Shown here: positions 41,359-49,746 of the stretch, in pieces
Layout of the letters: each line of letters starts with the position of its first letter
How positions within the stretch are numbered: position 1 is the first letter of the stretch
Assembly: GCF_022524485.1 (NCBI RefSeq)
Contig: NZ_JAKXMK010000025.1
Coordinates: 1 to 64,000, forward strand
Direction: 5' to 3'
Source of the DNA: Pseudonocardia alaniniphila
Lineage (GTDB): Bacteria; Actinomycetota; Actinomycetes; Mycobacteriales; Pseudonocardiaceae
Length of the DNA: 64,000 nucleotides
Translations under genes and position numbers: made by a program
The notes under the pieces: generated by a model
Seen by the model: the letters and a program-made list of their open reading frames with translations, nothing else
What the model was told of the DNA's origin: nothing
Databases searched by the model: none

Positions 41359-41715
41359 ATGGCAGCGAAGGACGTGCTCGGTCGCCACGGCGAGGACCTC
41401 GCGGCGACCTACCTGGAGCAACGGGGTCTTGTGGTCCTGTCTCGCAACTGGCGGTGCCGCCACGGCGAGATCGATCTGGTCGCCACCGATGCCGACCGGT
41501 TGGTGGTCTGCGAGGTCAAGACGCGCTCGGGTGTCCGGTTCGGCGAGCCCGCGGAGGCCGTCGACCGGCGCAAGGCAGCCCGCATCCGGCGGGTCACCCA
41601 GGCCTGGCTCGCCGCCCACCAGGTGCGGTGGTGCGAGATCCGGTTCGACGTGCTCGCGGTCGTCGCCGAGCCGGGCAAGCCGGTTACCGTGCGCCACTAC
41701 GAGGCGGCGTTCTGA
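41359..41715 (+). CDS. yraN: YraN/UPF0102 nuclease-like protein
   Basis: A 118-residue UPF0102 protein. The nuclease-fold motif GEIDLVATDADRLVVCEVKTR contains the Asp and Glu-x-Lys of the Holliday-junction-resolvase-like fold. The ATG at 41359 gives the usual AKDVLGRHGEDLAATYL start. It overlaps comM (TGATG). The family is of unknown role but always near comM/dprA in actinobacteria. Confidence 0.93.
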   Translation: MAAKDVLGRHGEDLAATYLEQRGLVVLSRNWRCRHGEIDLVATDADRLVVCEVKTRSGVRFGEPAEAVDRRKAARIRRVTQAWLAAHQVRWCEIRFDVLAVVAEPGKPVTVRHYEAAF

Positions 41716-43223
41716 TGGGGCTCGCGCGCGCCTGGTCGGTCACCCTGCTCGGCGTGGAGGGCCACGTCGTGGAGATCGAGGCCGACGTCGGCGGTGGCCT
41801 GCCAGGGGTCCACCTGCTGGGCCTGCCGGACGCGGCGCTGCACGAGTCCAAGGACCGGGTGCGGGCCGCCATCGTCAACTCCGGGTGCACGTGGCCCAAC
41901 GAACGCATCCTGCTTGCGCTCTCGCCCGCCACGCTCCGCAAGGCCGGCAGCGGGTTCGATCTCGCGCTCGCGTGTTGCATCCTCTGCACGTCCGAGGTGG
42001 TCGGCCAGCGGTCGCTCGACGGCACCGTTCTGCTCGGCGAGCTGGCGCTCGACGGGAGGCTGCGTCCGGTGCGCGGGGTGCTGCCGTGCCTGCTGGCCGC
42101 GCGGACCGCCGGGATGCGACGGGTGGTGGTGCCGGCCGCCGCTCTGCCCGAGGCCGCGCTCGTCGAGGGCATCGAGGTGCACGGGGCACACAGCCTCGCC
42201 GAGGTGCTGGCATTCCTGAGGGGCGAGTACGACCTGCCTCTGGCCGTTCCGGTCGCGGGCCACGAGGGTGCCGAGCCGCCCGACCTCGCCGACGTCGTCG
42301 GGCAGGACGACGCCCGGCACGCGCTGGAGATCGCGGCAGCGGGCGGCCACCACGTCCTGCTGGTGGGCCCGCCAGGCACCGGCAAGACGATGCTCGCGCA
42401 GCGGTTCGTCGGGCTGCTCCCGCGGCTGGGCCCCGACGAGGCGCTCGCCCTCGCCGCAGTGCGGTCGGTGGCGGGAAAGCTTCCGCCCGGAAGCGGGCTC
42501 AGCACCGTGCCGCCGATGGTGGCGCCCCACCACTCGAGCTCGATGGCCTCGTTGCTGGGAGGGGGCAGCGGCCTGGCCCGTCCCGGCGCAGTGTCGCTCG
42601 CCCACCGGGGCGTGCTCTTCATGGACGAGGCCCCGGAATGGGGAGCTCAGATGCTCGACGCCCTGCGCACCCCGCTGGAGGAGGGCGAGGTACGGCTCGC
42701 CCGGGCCGACGGCACCGTCCAGTACCCGGCGCGCTTCCAGCTCGTGCTCGCCGCCAACCCCTGCCCGTGCGCTCCCGCCCACGACCGCGACTGCGTGTGC
42801 TCCTCCCTGGTGCGCCGGCGCTACCTGGGGCGGCTGTCCGGCCCCCTGCTCGATCGGGTCGACCTTCGGGCCCGGATGTTCCCGGTCACCGCACTCTCCG
42901 ACGCCTCCGGCCTCGCCGAGAGCACGGCCACGGTCCGGGAGAGGGTCCTGGCTGCCCGCGCGGCGGCAGCCGAGCGCTGGGCCGGGCAGGGCTGGCGCAC
43001 CAACGCCGAGGTGCCAGGTCCGGTGCTGCGCACCCGGTTCGCCCTGCCCCGCGGCGCCGTCCGGCCCCTGGACGCAGGGCTGCGCGCGGGCGAGCTCACC
43101 GCCCGCGGCGCCGACCGCGCGCTGCGCGTTGCCTGGACTCTGGCCGATCTGGCCGGTCGCGACCGCCCGGATCGCGAGCTCGTGGAGACCGCCCTCTTCT
43201 TCCGCGATCGGAGGGCAGCATGA
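41715..43223 (+). CDS. comM: Mg-chelatase-like AAA ATPase (ComM/YifB family)
   Basis: A 502-residue protein. The N-terminal Lon-like domain (ADVGGGLPGVHLLGLPDAALHESKDRV) is followed by the AAA+ module with LLVGPPGTGKTM (Walker A, about residues 214-225), HRGVLFMDEAPEW (Walker B) and arginine-finger region FQLVLAANPCPCA. The C-terminal Mg-chelatase domain has LSGPLLDRVDL. The ATG at 41715 overlaps yraN's stop, and the long frame upstream is rejected. ComM aids branch migration during recombination in transformation. It overlaps dprA by 4 bases. Confidence 0.95.
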   Translation: MGLARAWSVTLLGVEGHVVEIEADVGGGLPGVHLLGLPDAALHESKDRVRAAIVNSGCTWPNERILLALSPATLRKAGSGFDLALACCILCTSEVVGQRSLDGTVLLGELALDGRLRPVRGVLPCLLAARTAGMRRVVVPAAALPEAALVEGIEVHGAHSLAEVLAFLRGEYDLPLAVPVAGHEGAEPPDLADVVGQDDARHALEIAAAGGHHVLLVGPPGTGKTMLAQRFVGLLPRLGPDEALALAAVRSVAGKLPPGSGLSTVPPMVAPHHSSSMASLLGGGSGLARPGAVSLAHRGVLFMDEAPEWGAQMLDALRTPLEEGEVRLARADGTVQYPARFQLVLAANPCPCAPAHDRDCVCSSLVRRRYLGRLSGPLLDRVDLRARMFPVTALSDASGLAESTATVRERVLAARAAAAERWAGQGWRTNAEVPGPVLRTRFALPRGAVRPLDAGLRAGELTARGADRALRVAWTLADLAGRDRPDRELVETALFFRDRRAA

Positions 43224-44383
43224 CCGAGCAGGTGTCCGCGAGCGCGCCCCAGGTCGCGGAGGACGTTCTGCTCGCCAGGGCTTACCTCTCGCGGGTGGCC
43301 GAGGCCCCCGCCGTCGCGCTCGCGGGGTTCGTCGCCGAGGTCGGTCCCGTCGAGGCGGCGCAGCGGGTCCAGGAGGGACGGGTGAGTGAGGCCGTAGCGG
43401 GGGAGACGGGCGCCCGGCGGGTCGTCCAGCGGGCCGCGGCCGATCTCGACGCTGCTGCGGCCGTCGGCGCCCGGCTGATCACGCCCGAGCACCCCGAGTG
43501 GCCACAGTGGCCGTTCGCGGCGTTCGCCCTCACCGGGCAGCGCGAGCTTGCACCGCCTCTGGCGTTGTGGGTCCGTGGTCCCGGCCTGCTCGCCGAGCTC
43601 TGCGAGCAGGCCGTTGCAGTGGTGGGCGCACGCGCGGCCACCAGCTACGGCGCACACGTAGCGGGAGATTTCTCGGCGGGCCTGGCCGACCGCGGATTCA
43701 CCGTCGTCTCCGGCGCCGCGATCGGCATCGACGGGGCGGCTCACCGTGGCGCGCTCGCCGTCGAGGGGCCGACGGTCGCGGTCCTCGCTTGCGGTGTCGA
43801 CCGGGCCTACCCGGCGGCGCACCAGATGCTGCTCGCGCGAATCGCGACGAGCGGACTCGTCGTCAGCGAGTACCCGCCAGGGTCGGTTCCCGGGCGCCAC
43901 CGGTTCCTCGTACGCAACCGGCTGATCGCGGGGATGGCCGCGGGCACTGTCGTGGTGGAGGCGGGATTGCGCAGCGGCGCACAGCGCACCGCTGCCGACG
44001 CGTCGGCCCTGGGCAGGTTGGTGTTGGCGGTACCGGGCCCCGTCACGTCGGGGCTCTCGGCGGGCTGCCACCGCCTCCTCCGGGAGGGAGCGCTTCTCGT
44101 GACACGCACGGAAGAAGTGCTGGAGGCGGTCGGCCGGCTCGGGCTCGACCTGGCCGACCCACTCGGTTCGAGCGACTCGCGGCCCACCGACGGTCTCGAT
44201 CCCATCGCGGCCGTGGTGCATGACGCGCTGCCGGCTCGGGCCCACCGCGACACACGGTGGCTCGCGATGGAAGCGGGCGTGCCGATCGGGGCGGTGCGCG
44301 TCGCCCTCGTGGATCTGGAGCGCCGAGGCCTCGTGGAGCACTGCGACGGCCGATGGCGTCGTCCTCGCGGCGAACAGCCCTGA
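43220..44383 (+). CDS. dprA: DNA-processing protein DprA
   Basis: A 387-residue DprA. The Rossmann-like ssDNA/RecA-loading domain contains VAVVGARAATSYGAHVA, VVSGAAIGIDGAAHRGAL, VAVLACGVDRAYPAAH, VSEYPPG and FLVRNRLIAGMA. A C-terminal winged helix (about 320-387, RDTRWLAMEAGVPIGAVRVALVDL) is present. The start is the ATG at 43220, overlapping comM. It loads RecA on incoming DNA; in actinobacteria it is conserved also in non-transformable species. Confidence 0.95.
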   Translation: MTEQVSASAPQVAEDVLLARAYLSRVAEAPAVALAGFVAEVGPVEAAQRVQEGRVSEAVAGETGARRVVQRAAADLDAAAAVGARLITPEHPEWPQWPFAAFALTGQRELAPPLALWVRGPGLLAELCEQAVAVVGARAATSYGAHVAGDFSAGLADRGFTVVSGAAIGIDGAAHRGALAVEGPTVAVLACGVDRAYPAAHQMLLARIATSGLVVSEYPPGSVPGRHRFLVRNRLIAGMAAGTVVVEAGLRSGAQRTAADASALGRLVLAVPGPVTSGLSAGCHRLLREGALLVTRTEEVLEAVGRLGLDLADPLGSSDSRPTDGLDPIAAVVHDALPARAHRDTRWLAMEAGVPIGAVRVALVDLERRGLVEHCDGRWRRPRGEQP

Positions 44384-44665
44384 ACCGTGCTGCGTCGTCT
44401 GATGCGAGGTCCGCAGGCGCTGGCATCAGCTTCACGATGTGGGGGCCGAGTGCACGCCAGTGCCTGGCCACCGGCGGGCTCGCCGGCCTCCTCCGCTTAG
44501 TGCAGTTCGGTCGGCCGCTGAACGTTCCGGCATCTGGGCCGGAGCCGGCGCGACGATGGCTGAAAGCGGCGAGTGGTGTCCTCAGGACGCACATGATCCA
44601 ACTGCGTACGGTATGCATTCGCCGTAGCCCTTGACCAGGAGCGTTCCGCCGCCCACCGTCGATCT
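44384..44665. other. 282-bp gap, no gene recognised
   Basis: Between dprA and xerC. Short frames cross it, but none has a family match. No repeat, tRNA or terminator hairpin stands out. Confidence 0.5.
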
Positions 44666-45580
44666 GTGACCTCGTCGGGGCAGCTCACTTCGGATGTTGC
44701 GGCGGCTCTTGAGGAGTTCCTGCGACATCTGGCGCTGGAACGCGGCCGCTCGCCACACACGGTGCGGGCGTACCGCTCGGACCTCAGCGGTCTGCTTGCC
44801 GGCATCGCGGATCTCCAGGATCTCGACCTCCCGGTGCTGCGCCGCTGGCTTGCTGCCGGACACGCCGCAGGGGCGGGTCGTTCCACCCTGGCCCGGCGGG
44901 CGGCAGCCGCCCGCACCTTCACCGGGTGGGCCCGGCGTACCGGCCGGATCCCCACCGATCCCGGAGCACGCTTGGCGTCCCCGCGACCGAATTCCGCGCT
45001 GCCTGCCGTGCCCACGGTGGCGGAGGCCACCGCGGTGCTCGATGCCGCCGGCTCGGGCGCCGCAGAGGGAGAGCCCGTCGCGCTGCGGGATCTGCTGGTC
45101 CTCGAACTGCTCTACGCCACGGGGGTCCGTGTCGCCGAGCTGTGCGGCCTCGACCTCGACGACATCGACGCCGATCGGCGGGCACTGCGCGTGGTGGGCA
45201 AGGGCGATCGCGAGCGCACGGTCGTTTACGGAGTGCCGGCGGAGGGCGCACTACGCCGGTGGCTCGCCACTGGCCGCCCGGCGCTGGTGCGCAGCGGGTC
45301 GCCGCCTGCCCTGCTTCTGGGGGCCCGCGGAGGCCGGCTGGATCCGCGGGTGGCCCGTGGTGTCGTCCACCAGGCGCTCTCCGCAGTCCCGGGCGCACCG
45401 GACGTCGGACCGCACGGACTGCGGCATGCCGCAGCAACACACATGTTGGAGCGCGGCGCGGACCTCCGCTACGTACAGGAGTTGCTCGGTCACGCTAAGC
45501 TAGCAACCACTCAGCTCTACACGCACGTCACCGTCGAGCGGTTGAAGGTGGTTCATGAGCAGGCGCATCCCAGGGCGTGA
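44666..45580 (+). CDS. xerC: Tyrosine recombinase XerC
   Basis: A 304-residue tyrosine recombinase. The N-terminal SAM-like domain (about 10-95) includes ERGRSPHTVRAYRSDL. The catalytic domain has Arg in YATGVRVAELCGL, Lys in VVGKGDRERTV, HGLRHAAATHML (HxxR), GHAKLATT and the nucleophile Tyr in QLYTHV. The length fits chromosomal XerC rather than a phage integrase. It resolves chromosome dimers with XerD at dif. GTG start 282 bp after dprA. The 3' end overlaps the following sigma factor by 26 bases if that gene starts at 45555. Confidence 0.93.
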   Translation: MTSSGQLTSDVAAALEEFLRHLALERGRSPHTVRAYRSDLSGLLAGIADLQDLDLPVLRRWLAAGHAAGAGRSTLARRAAAARTFTGWARRTGRIPTDPGARLASPRPNSALPAVPTVAEATAVLDAAGSGAAEGEPVALRDLLVLELLYATGVRVAELCGLDLDDIDADRRALRVVGKGDRERTVVYGVPAEGALRRWLATGRPALVRSGSPPALLLGARGGRLDPRVARGVVHQALSAVPGAPDVGPHGLRHAAATHMLERGADLRYVQELLGHAKLATTQLYTHVTVERLKVVHEQAHPRA

Positions 45581-46445
45581 CCGTGTCCTGGTCCAGTCGG
45601 CGCAGCTCAGAGCCGTGGGACCGCCGGTCGTCATGGCCACAGTGGAGCCTCCGCCCGAACACGCGGAGGCTCTGGAGCCCGGTGACGCCTCCGTTCGAGC
45701 GGTGGAGCCGTCACCGGTCGATGACGTCTGGGCCGCTTATCTGGAGCAGCCGACGCGTGCGCTCCGCGACCGACTGGTGGTGCACTACACGCCACTAGTC
45801 CGTTCGGTGGCCAACCGTGTGGCCGCCGGACTGCCGTCCTACGTCGAACACGCCGACCTGGTGCAGTGCGGAATCTTCGGGCTCATCGACGCGATCGAGC
45901 GGTTCGACCCGCAGCGCTGCCCGCGGTTCGAGAGCTATGCCGGCCAACGCATCCGCGGCGCGATCTTCGACGAGCTCAGGGCGCAGGACTGGGTGCCTCG
46001 CAGCGTGCGGGGGCGCGTCCGTGAGCTCGAGCGGGCCCAGGAGCGGTTGGAAGGGCGTCTGCTGCGCGCGGCGACCGAACGGGAGCTGGCCGACGAGCTG
46101 GGTGTGGCGGTGGACGAGCTGCGCTCGTTCGCGCGGCAGGTACAGGTGATCAGCGTGGAAGCGCTGGAGGAGAGCAGCGGTGGCGTGTCGGAGCTGCTCG
46201 CTGACGACAGTGCCCCCGACCCCATGGCAATCGTGCAGGCGCATGAGACGTTGCGGCAGCTCTCGGCGGCGGTCGGGCAACTCGGCGAACGCGACCGCAC
46301 GGTGGTGCGGCTCTACTACCTCGAGAACCGGACGCTGGCCGAGATCGGCACTCTGCTCGGTGTGACCGAGTCGCGGGTGTGCCAGCTGCATTCCCGGTTG
46401 GTGGGTCGGCTTCGGGGCCGGCTCGAGGAGCTCGCCGCAGGCTGA
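45555..46445 (+). CDS. whiG: WhiG/FliA-type RNA polymerase sigma factor
   Basis: A 296-residue sigma-28-like factor. Region 2 shows YTPLVRSVANRVAAGLP, DLVQCGIFGLIDAIERFDP and FESYAGQRIRGAIFDELR, with WVPRSVR after it. Region 3 follows, and region 4 has LGERDRTVVRLYYLENRTLAEIGTLLGVTESRVCQLHSR. In Streptomyces WhiG controls sporulation and lies in the same place next to xerC/dprA and rpsB. The start is uncertain: ATG 45555 has AGGTGG 3 nt upstream and overlaps xerC; ATG 45633 (MATVEPP) is an alternative. Whether this host sporulates is not visible. Confidence 0.85.
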   Translation: MSRRIPGRDRVLVQSAQLRAVGPPVVMATVEPPPEHAEALEPGDASVRAVEPSPVDDVWAAYLEQPTRALRDRLVVHYTPLVRSVANRVAAGLPSYVEHADLVQCGIFGLIDAIERFDPQRCPRFESYAGQRIRGAIFDELRAQDWVPRSVRGRVRELERAQERLEGRLLRAATERELADELGVAVDELRSFARQVQVISVEALEESSGGVSELLADDSAPDPMAIVQAHETLRQLSAAVGQLGERDRTVVRLYYLENRTLAEIGTLLGVTESRVCQLHSRLVGRLRGRLEELAAG

Positions 46446-46463
46446 CGCCGGGACCGCTCACGT

Positions 46464-47552
46464 TCAGCCATCCGGCCACGGGATCGGCACGGGCAGCAGG
46501 CGCACCCGCGGCGGCCGGAGCAGTACGAGGGGGTCGAGGTACTCGTTGCGATCCCGCCGGACGCCCCAGTGCAGGCACGCCTGCGCCGCGCAGCCCGGGT
46601 GCCCGGGCTGGAGGAGCCCGATGACCTCACCCGCCCGGATCACGGCACCGGTCTCGACCGCGGGGACCACCGGCTCGTAGGTGGTGCGCAGGCCGTCGTC
46701 GTGCAGCACGGACACGAGGTCGCGGCCGCCGACAGGCCCCGCGAACACGACCGTGCCGGCTCGCGCGGCGAGAACCGGCCCACCCGGTGCTCCGCCGAGA
46801 TCCACGCCCCGGTGCCCCGGCCCGTAGGGGTGGCTGGGCGCGCGGAAGGGCGTGACGACCACCGGCGCAGGGAGCATCGGCCACGCATAGCCGGCTCCCG
46901 GGGCGGCGAGCCCGGCGCCGGGCGGAGGAGCAGGAATGCCGGCTGCAGGCGGAGGCGCGATGGAGCCAGCCCCGGCTGGGGGAGCTGACGCACCGGGTGG
47001 TGGAGCAGGAATGTCGGCTGCAGGTGGAGGTGTGGTGGAGCGGGCCCTCGGGGCGGTGACCCCGCCGCCGGGCGGAGGAGCAGGAATGCCGGCTGCAGGC
47101 GGAGGCCCGGTGGAGCCGGCCCCGGCCGGGGGAACCGAAGCACCGGATGGAGGGACATCAGCCACGTCTGGGGGAGGCGCCGGGCCCGTTGCGGGTGGGG
47201 ATGCGGTGGAGCCCGTTGCGGCGCTGATCGCTGTGCCGCCGACCGTGGTCGACGGACGGTGAGCAGCAGGGGCGACAGCCGGACCGAGGTCGAGCGATGA
47301 GTCCGGTGCGGGGCTTCCCGGCGCTCCCGTCCGATACGCACGTCCTACGTCGTGACCGGCGGGGTCATAGACGGTGGCCCGGTACGGGGCGAGGTGGGCG
47401 GCTTCGCCGGATGGACCGCCGGCGACCACGATCACCCCGGCACTGAGCGCCGAGGTCAGAGCCCACACGAGCGCGGCAATGCGTTCCACGCGCATCAGGC
47501 ATGCGGGCCGCGGTGGCATCCTGGATGGCGCCCGCTGTCGCTCCTCGGTCAC
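46464..47552 (-). CDS. M23-family peptidase-like protein with Pro-rich repeats
   Basis: A 362-residue protein. A hydrophobic segment near residues 24-45 (signal anchor) is followed by a Pro/Ala/Gly-rich region with three 25-residue repeats (PPPAAGIPAPPPG type), then a LytM/M23 domain (about 250-345). It contains GHRGVDLGGAPGGPV (His and Asp zinc ligands) and CLHWGVRRD. The usual HxH pair reads C-L-H here, so the first His is a Cys and catalysis is uncertain. GTG start 47552; ATG 47519 or 47495 are alternatives. It converges on whiG with an 18-bp gap and is divergent from rpsB. A conserved place next to rpsB suggests a cell-wall role. Confidence 0.85.
   Translation of the reverse strand: MTEERQRAPSRMPPRPACLMRVERIAALVWALTSALSAGVIVVAGGPSGEAAHLAPYRATVYDPAGHDVGRAYRTGAPGSPAPDSSLDLGPAVAPAAHRPSTTVGGTAISAATGSTASPPATGPAPPPDVADVPPSGASVPPAGAGSTGPPPAAGIPAPPPGGGVTAPRARSTTPPPAADIPAPPPGASAPPAGAGSIAPPPAAGIPAPPPGAGLAAPGAGYAWPMLPAPVVVTPFRAPSHPYGPGHRGVDLGGAPGGPVLAARAGTVVFAGPVGGRDLVSVLHDDGLRTTYEPVVPAVETGAVIRAGEVIGLLQPGHPGCAAQACLHWGVRRDRNEYLDPLVLLRPPRVRLLPVPIPWPDG
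46931..47155 (-). repeat. 75-bp tandem repeat inside the M23-like gene
   Basis: Three units start at 46931, 47006 and 47081 (period 75 bp) and encode 25-residue Pro/Ala-rich repeats. The first and third units are nearly identical over their first 28 bases. Confidence 0.8.
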
Positions 47553-47903
47553 CGCCCCAGCCTGACCCGGTGGCCTGCGGTAGACACCGCCTTCGTCCCC
47601 GTTGTGGACGGCCGGGTGCGGATGTGGACAACCGAGGGATGCGAGGAGAGGGCCCTCCCCGCCTCGGCGTACACTTCTCCTGCACCCCGACTGCTGTCAG
47701 GGGTGACTTCGCGCGCTCGCGTGCCCTGCCCGGTTCGGCCATTTCAGGCCCGCCGGCGGAAACGGTGGACGGGCGGTCCCGCGCAGCTCCATGTGGGTCC
47801 GGCCACCGGCGCGACGCCAGGGCGGTGCCGCCAACCGGCGCTCCGCGAAACCGCGCGCGTGGCCGCTCAGCGGCCACGCCCGACTGAGAGGTGAACACCG
47901 GCC
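47553..47903. other. 351-bp divergent intergenic region before rpsB
   Basis: No gene is supported. It should contain promoters for the M23-like gene and the rpsB-tsf-pyrH-frr unit. A perfect hairpin lies at 47857-47879. TGTGGACAA (47623-47631) is the reverse complement of the actinobacterial DnaA-box consensus TTGTCCACA, and TGTGGACGG (47603) differs by one base. Confidence 0.55.
47857..47879 (+). promoter_or_regulatory. Hairpin in the rpsB leader
   Basis: GCGTGGCCGC and GCGGCCACGC are perfect 10-bp arms around a TCA loop. The hairpin ends 7 nt before the GAGAGGTG ribosome-binding site and 24 nt before the GTG of rpsB. Such a placement could control S2/Ts synthesis by ribosomal-protein feedback. 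No T tract follows, so a terminator is less likely. Confidence 0.5.
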
Positions 47904-48803
47904 GTGGCCGTCGTCACCATGAAGCAGTTGCTGGACTCGGGTGTGCACTTCGGGCACCAGACCCGGCGCTGGAACCCGAAGATGAAGCGCTACATCCTCA
48001 CCGAGCGCAACGGCATCTACATCATCGACCTGCAGCAGACCCTGTCGTACATCGACCGGGCCTACGAGTTCGTCCGCGAGACCGTTGCCCACGGCGGCAC
48101 GATCATGTTCGTCGGCACGAAGAAGCAGGCGCAGGAGGCCATCGCCGACGAGGCGGGCCGCGTGAACATGCCGTACGTCAACCAGCGCTGGCTCGGCGGG
48201 ATGCTCACCAACTTCCAGACCGTGCACAAGCGCCTTCAGCGGATGAAGGAGCTGGAGTCGATGGAGCAGACGGGGGGCTTCGAGGGTCGCACCAAGAAGG
48301 AGATCCTCATGCTCACCCGCGAGAAGACCAAGCTCGAGAAGACGCTCGGCGGTATCCGGGACATGACCAAGGTCCCGAGCGCGGTCTGGATCGTCGACAC
48401 CAAGAAGGAGCACATCGCCGTCGGCGAGGCTCGCAAGCTGGGCATCCCGGTCGTCTCCATCCTGGACACCAACTGCGACCCCGACGAGGTCGACTTCCCG
48501 ATCCCGGGCAACGACGACGCCATCCGGTCGGCCGCGCTGCTCACCAAGGTGATCGCGCGCGCCGCTGCCGACGGGCTCATGGCGCGTGCGGCCCGCAGCC
48601 GGGGAGACGGCGAGGACAAGCCGGAGGCCGGTGTCGCCACCGACGAGCCGCTGGCCGAGTGGGAGCAGAACCTGCTCACCAACGGTGCCGGTTCCGACGG
48701 GGCCAGCCTCACGGCCAGCGGTCCCGCGAGCGAGTCGCCCAACCCTGCCTCCGAGCCCGCGCCGGCCACCACCAGCAACGGCACGCAGCAGACCGCGGGC
48801 TGA
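47904..48803 (+). CDS. rpsB: 30S ribosomal protein S2 (uS2)
   Basis: A 299-residue S2. Conserved MKQLLDSGVHFGHQTRRWNPKM, NGIYIIDLQQT, VGTKKQAQEAI, VNQRWLGGMLTNFQT, VWIVDTKKE and FPIPGNDDAIRS cover the core. The last 70 residues are a Ser/Thr/Ala-rich tail, longer than in most bacteria. GTG start with GAGAGGTG upstream. First gene of the rpsB-tsf-pyrH-frr-cdsA group. Confidence 0.98.
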   Translation: MAVVTMKQLLDSGVHFGHQTRRWNPKMKRYILTERNGIYIIDLQQTLSYIDRAYEFVRETVAHGGTIMFVGTKKQAQEAIADEAGRVNMPYVNQRWLGGMLTNFQTVHKRLQRMKELESMEQTGGFEGRTKKEILMLTREKTKLEKTLGGIRDMTKVPSAVWIVDTKKEHIAVGEARKLGIPVVSILDTNCDPDEVDFPIPGNDDAIRSAALLTKVIARAAADGLMARAARSRGDGEDKPEAGVATDEPLAEWEQNLLTNGAGSDGASLTASGPASESPNPASEPAPATTSNGTQQTAG

Positions 48804-48890
48804 TCCCGCTCCCCGTTCGGGGCCGGTGGTACCGGCCCCGAACGTCGCTCGTCCCGACAGCCTGAAGAGAAACGGACCAGAGGCACCGAA

Positions 48891-49706
48891 ATGGCGAACT
48901 ACACCGCCGTCGACGTCAAGAAGCTCAGGGACCTCACCGGTTCCGGGATGATGGACTGCAAGAAGGCCCTCGAGGAGTCCGAGGGCGACCTCGAGAAGGC
49001 CGTCGAGCTGCTCCGCATCAAGGGCGCGAAGGACGTCGGCAAGCGCGCCGGGCGCGACACCGCCAACGGCCTCGTCGCGGCCGAGGGCGGCACGATGGTC
49101 GAGCTCGACTGCGAGACTGACTTCGTGGCGAAGAGCCCCGACTTCCAGGCACTCGCCGACAAGATCCTGCGGGTCGCGGTCGACCAGCAGCCCGCCGACC
49201 TCGACGCGCTGAAGAAGGCCCCGCTCGACGGGAGCACCGTCGAGGAGGCCGTGCTGGCGCTGTCCGCCCGCATCGGCGAGAAGCTCGAGCTCAAGCGCTA
49301 CATCCACGTCGACGGGCCGGTCGCCCTGTACCTGCACCGGCGGGCCTCCGACCTGCCGCCGGCGATCGGCGCGCTGGTCTCCTACGAGGGGGCCGACGAC
49401 GACGCCGCCCGGGGGGTCGCGATGCACATCGCCGCTGCTCGGCCGCAGTACACCACCCGCGACGAGGTCCCCGGCGACGTGCTCGAGAACGAGCGGCGCA
49501 TCGCCGAGGCCACCGCTCGCGAGGAGGGCAAGCCCGAGCAGGTCCTGCCCCGCATCGTCGAGGGCCGGATCAACGGCTTCTACAAGGACGTCGTCCTGCT
49601 CGAGCAGGCGTCCGTCCAGGACTCCAAGAAGAGCGTGAAGGCGCTGCTCGACGCAGCGGGCGTCACGGTCAAGGAGTTCGTCCGCTTCGAGGTCGGCCAG
49701 GCCTGA
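48891..49706 (+). CDS. tsf: Elongation factor Ts
   Basis: A 271-residue EF-Ts. The N-terminal UBA-like domain (VKKLRDLTGSGMMDCKKALEE) is followed by TEMVELDCETDFVAKSPDF-like and the core subdomains. It recharges EF-Tu with GTP. ATG start 87 bp after rpsB. The sequence contains GRINGFYKDVVLLEQASVQD, the usual C-terminal motif. Confidence 0.98.
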   Translation: MANYTAVDVKKLRDLTGSGMMDCKKALEESEGDLEKAVELLRIKGAKDVGKRAGRDTANGLVAAEGGTMVELDCETDFVAKSPDFQALADKILRVAVDQQPADLDALKKAPLDGSTVEEAVLALSARIGEKLELKRYIHVDGPVALYLHRRASDLPPAIGALVSYEGADDDAARGVAMHIAAARPQYTTRDEVPGDVLENERRIAEATAREEGKPEQVLPRIVEGRINGFYKDVVLLEQASVQDSKKSVKALLDAAGVTVKEFVRFEVGQA

Positions 49707-49746
49707 CAGGCCGGCTGCTCCGATCCGAGATGAGTGACGGGGAGTC

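Noticed and set aside
41163..41714. Upstream extension of comM to 41163
   Set aside because: The extension overlaps yraN in another frame and shows no family resemblance. The ATG at 41715 overlaps the yraN stop and begins the conserved domain.
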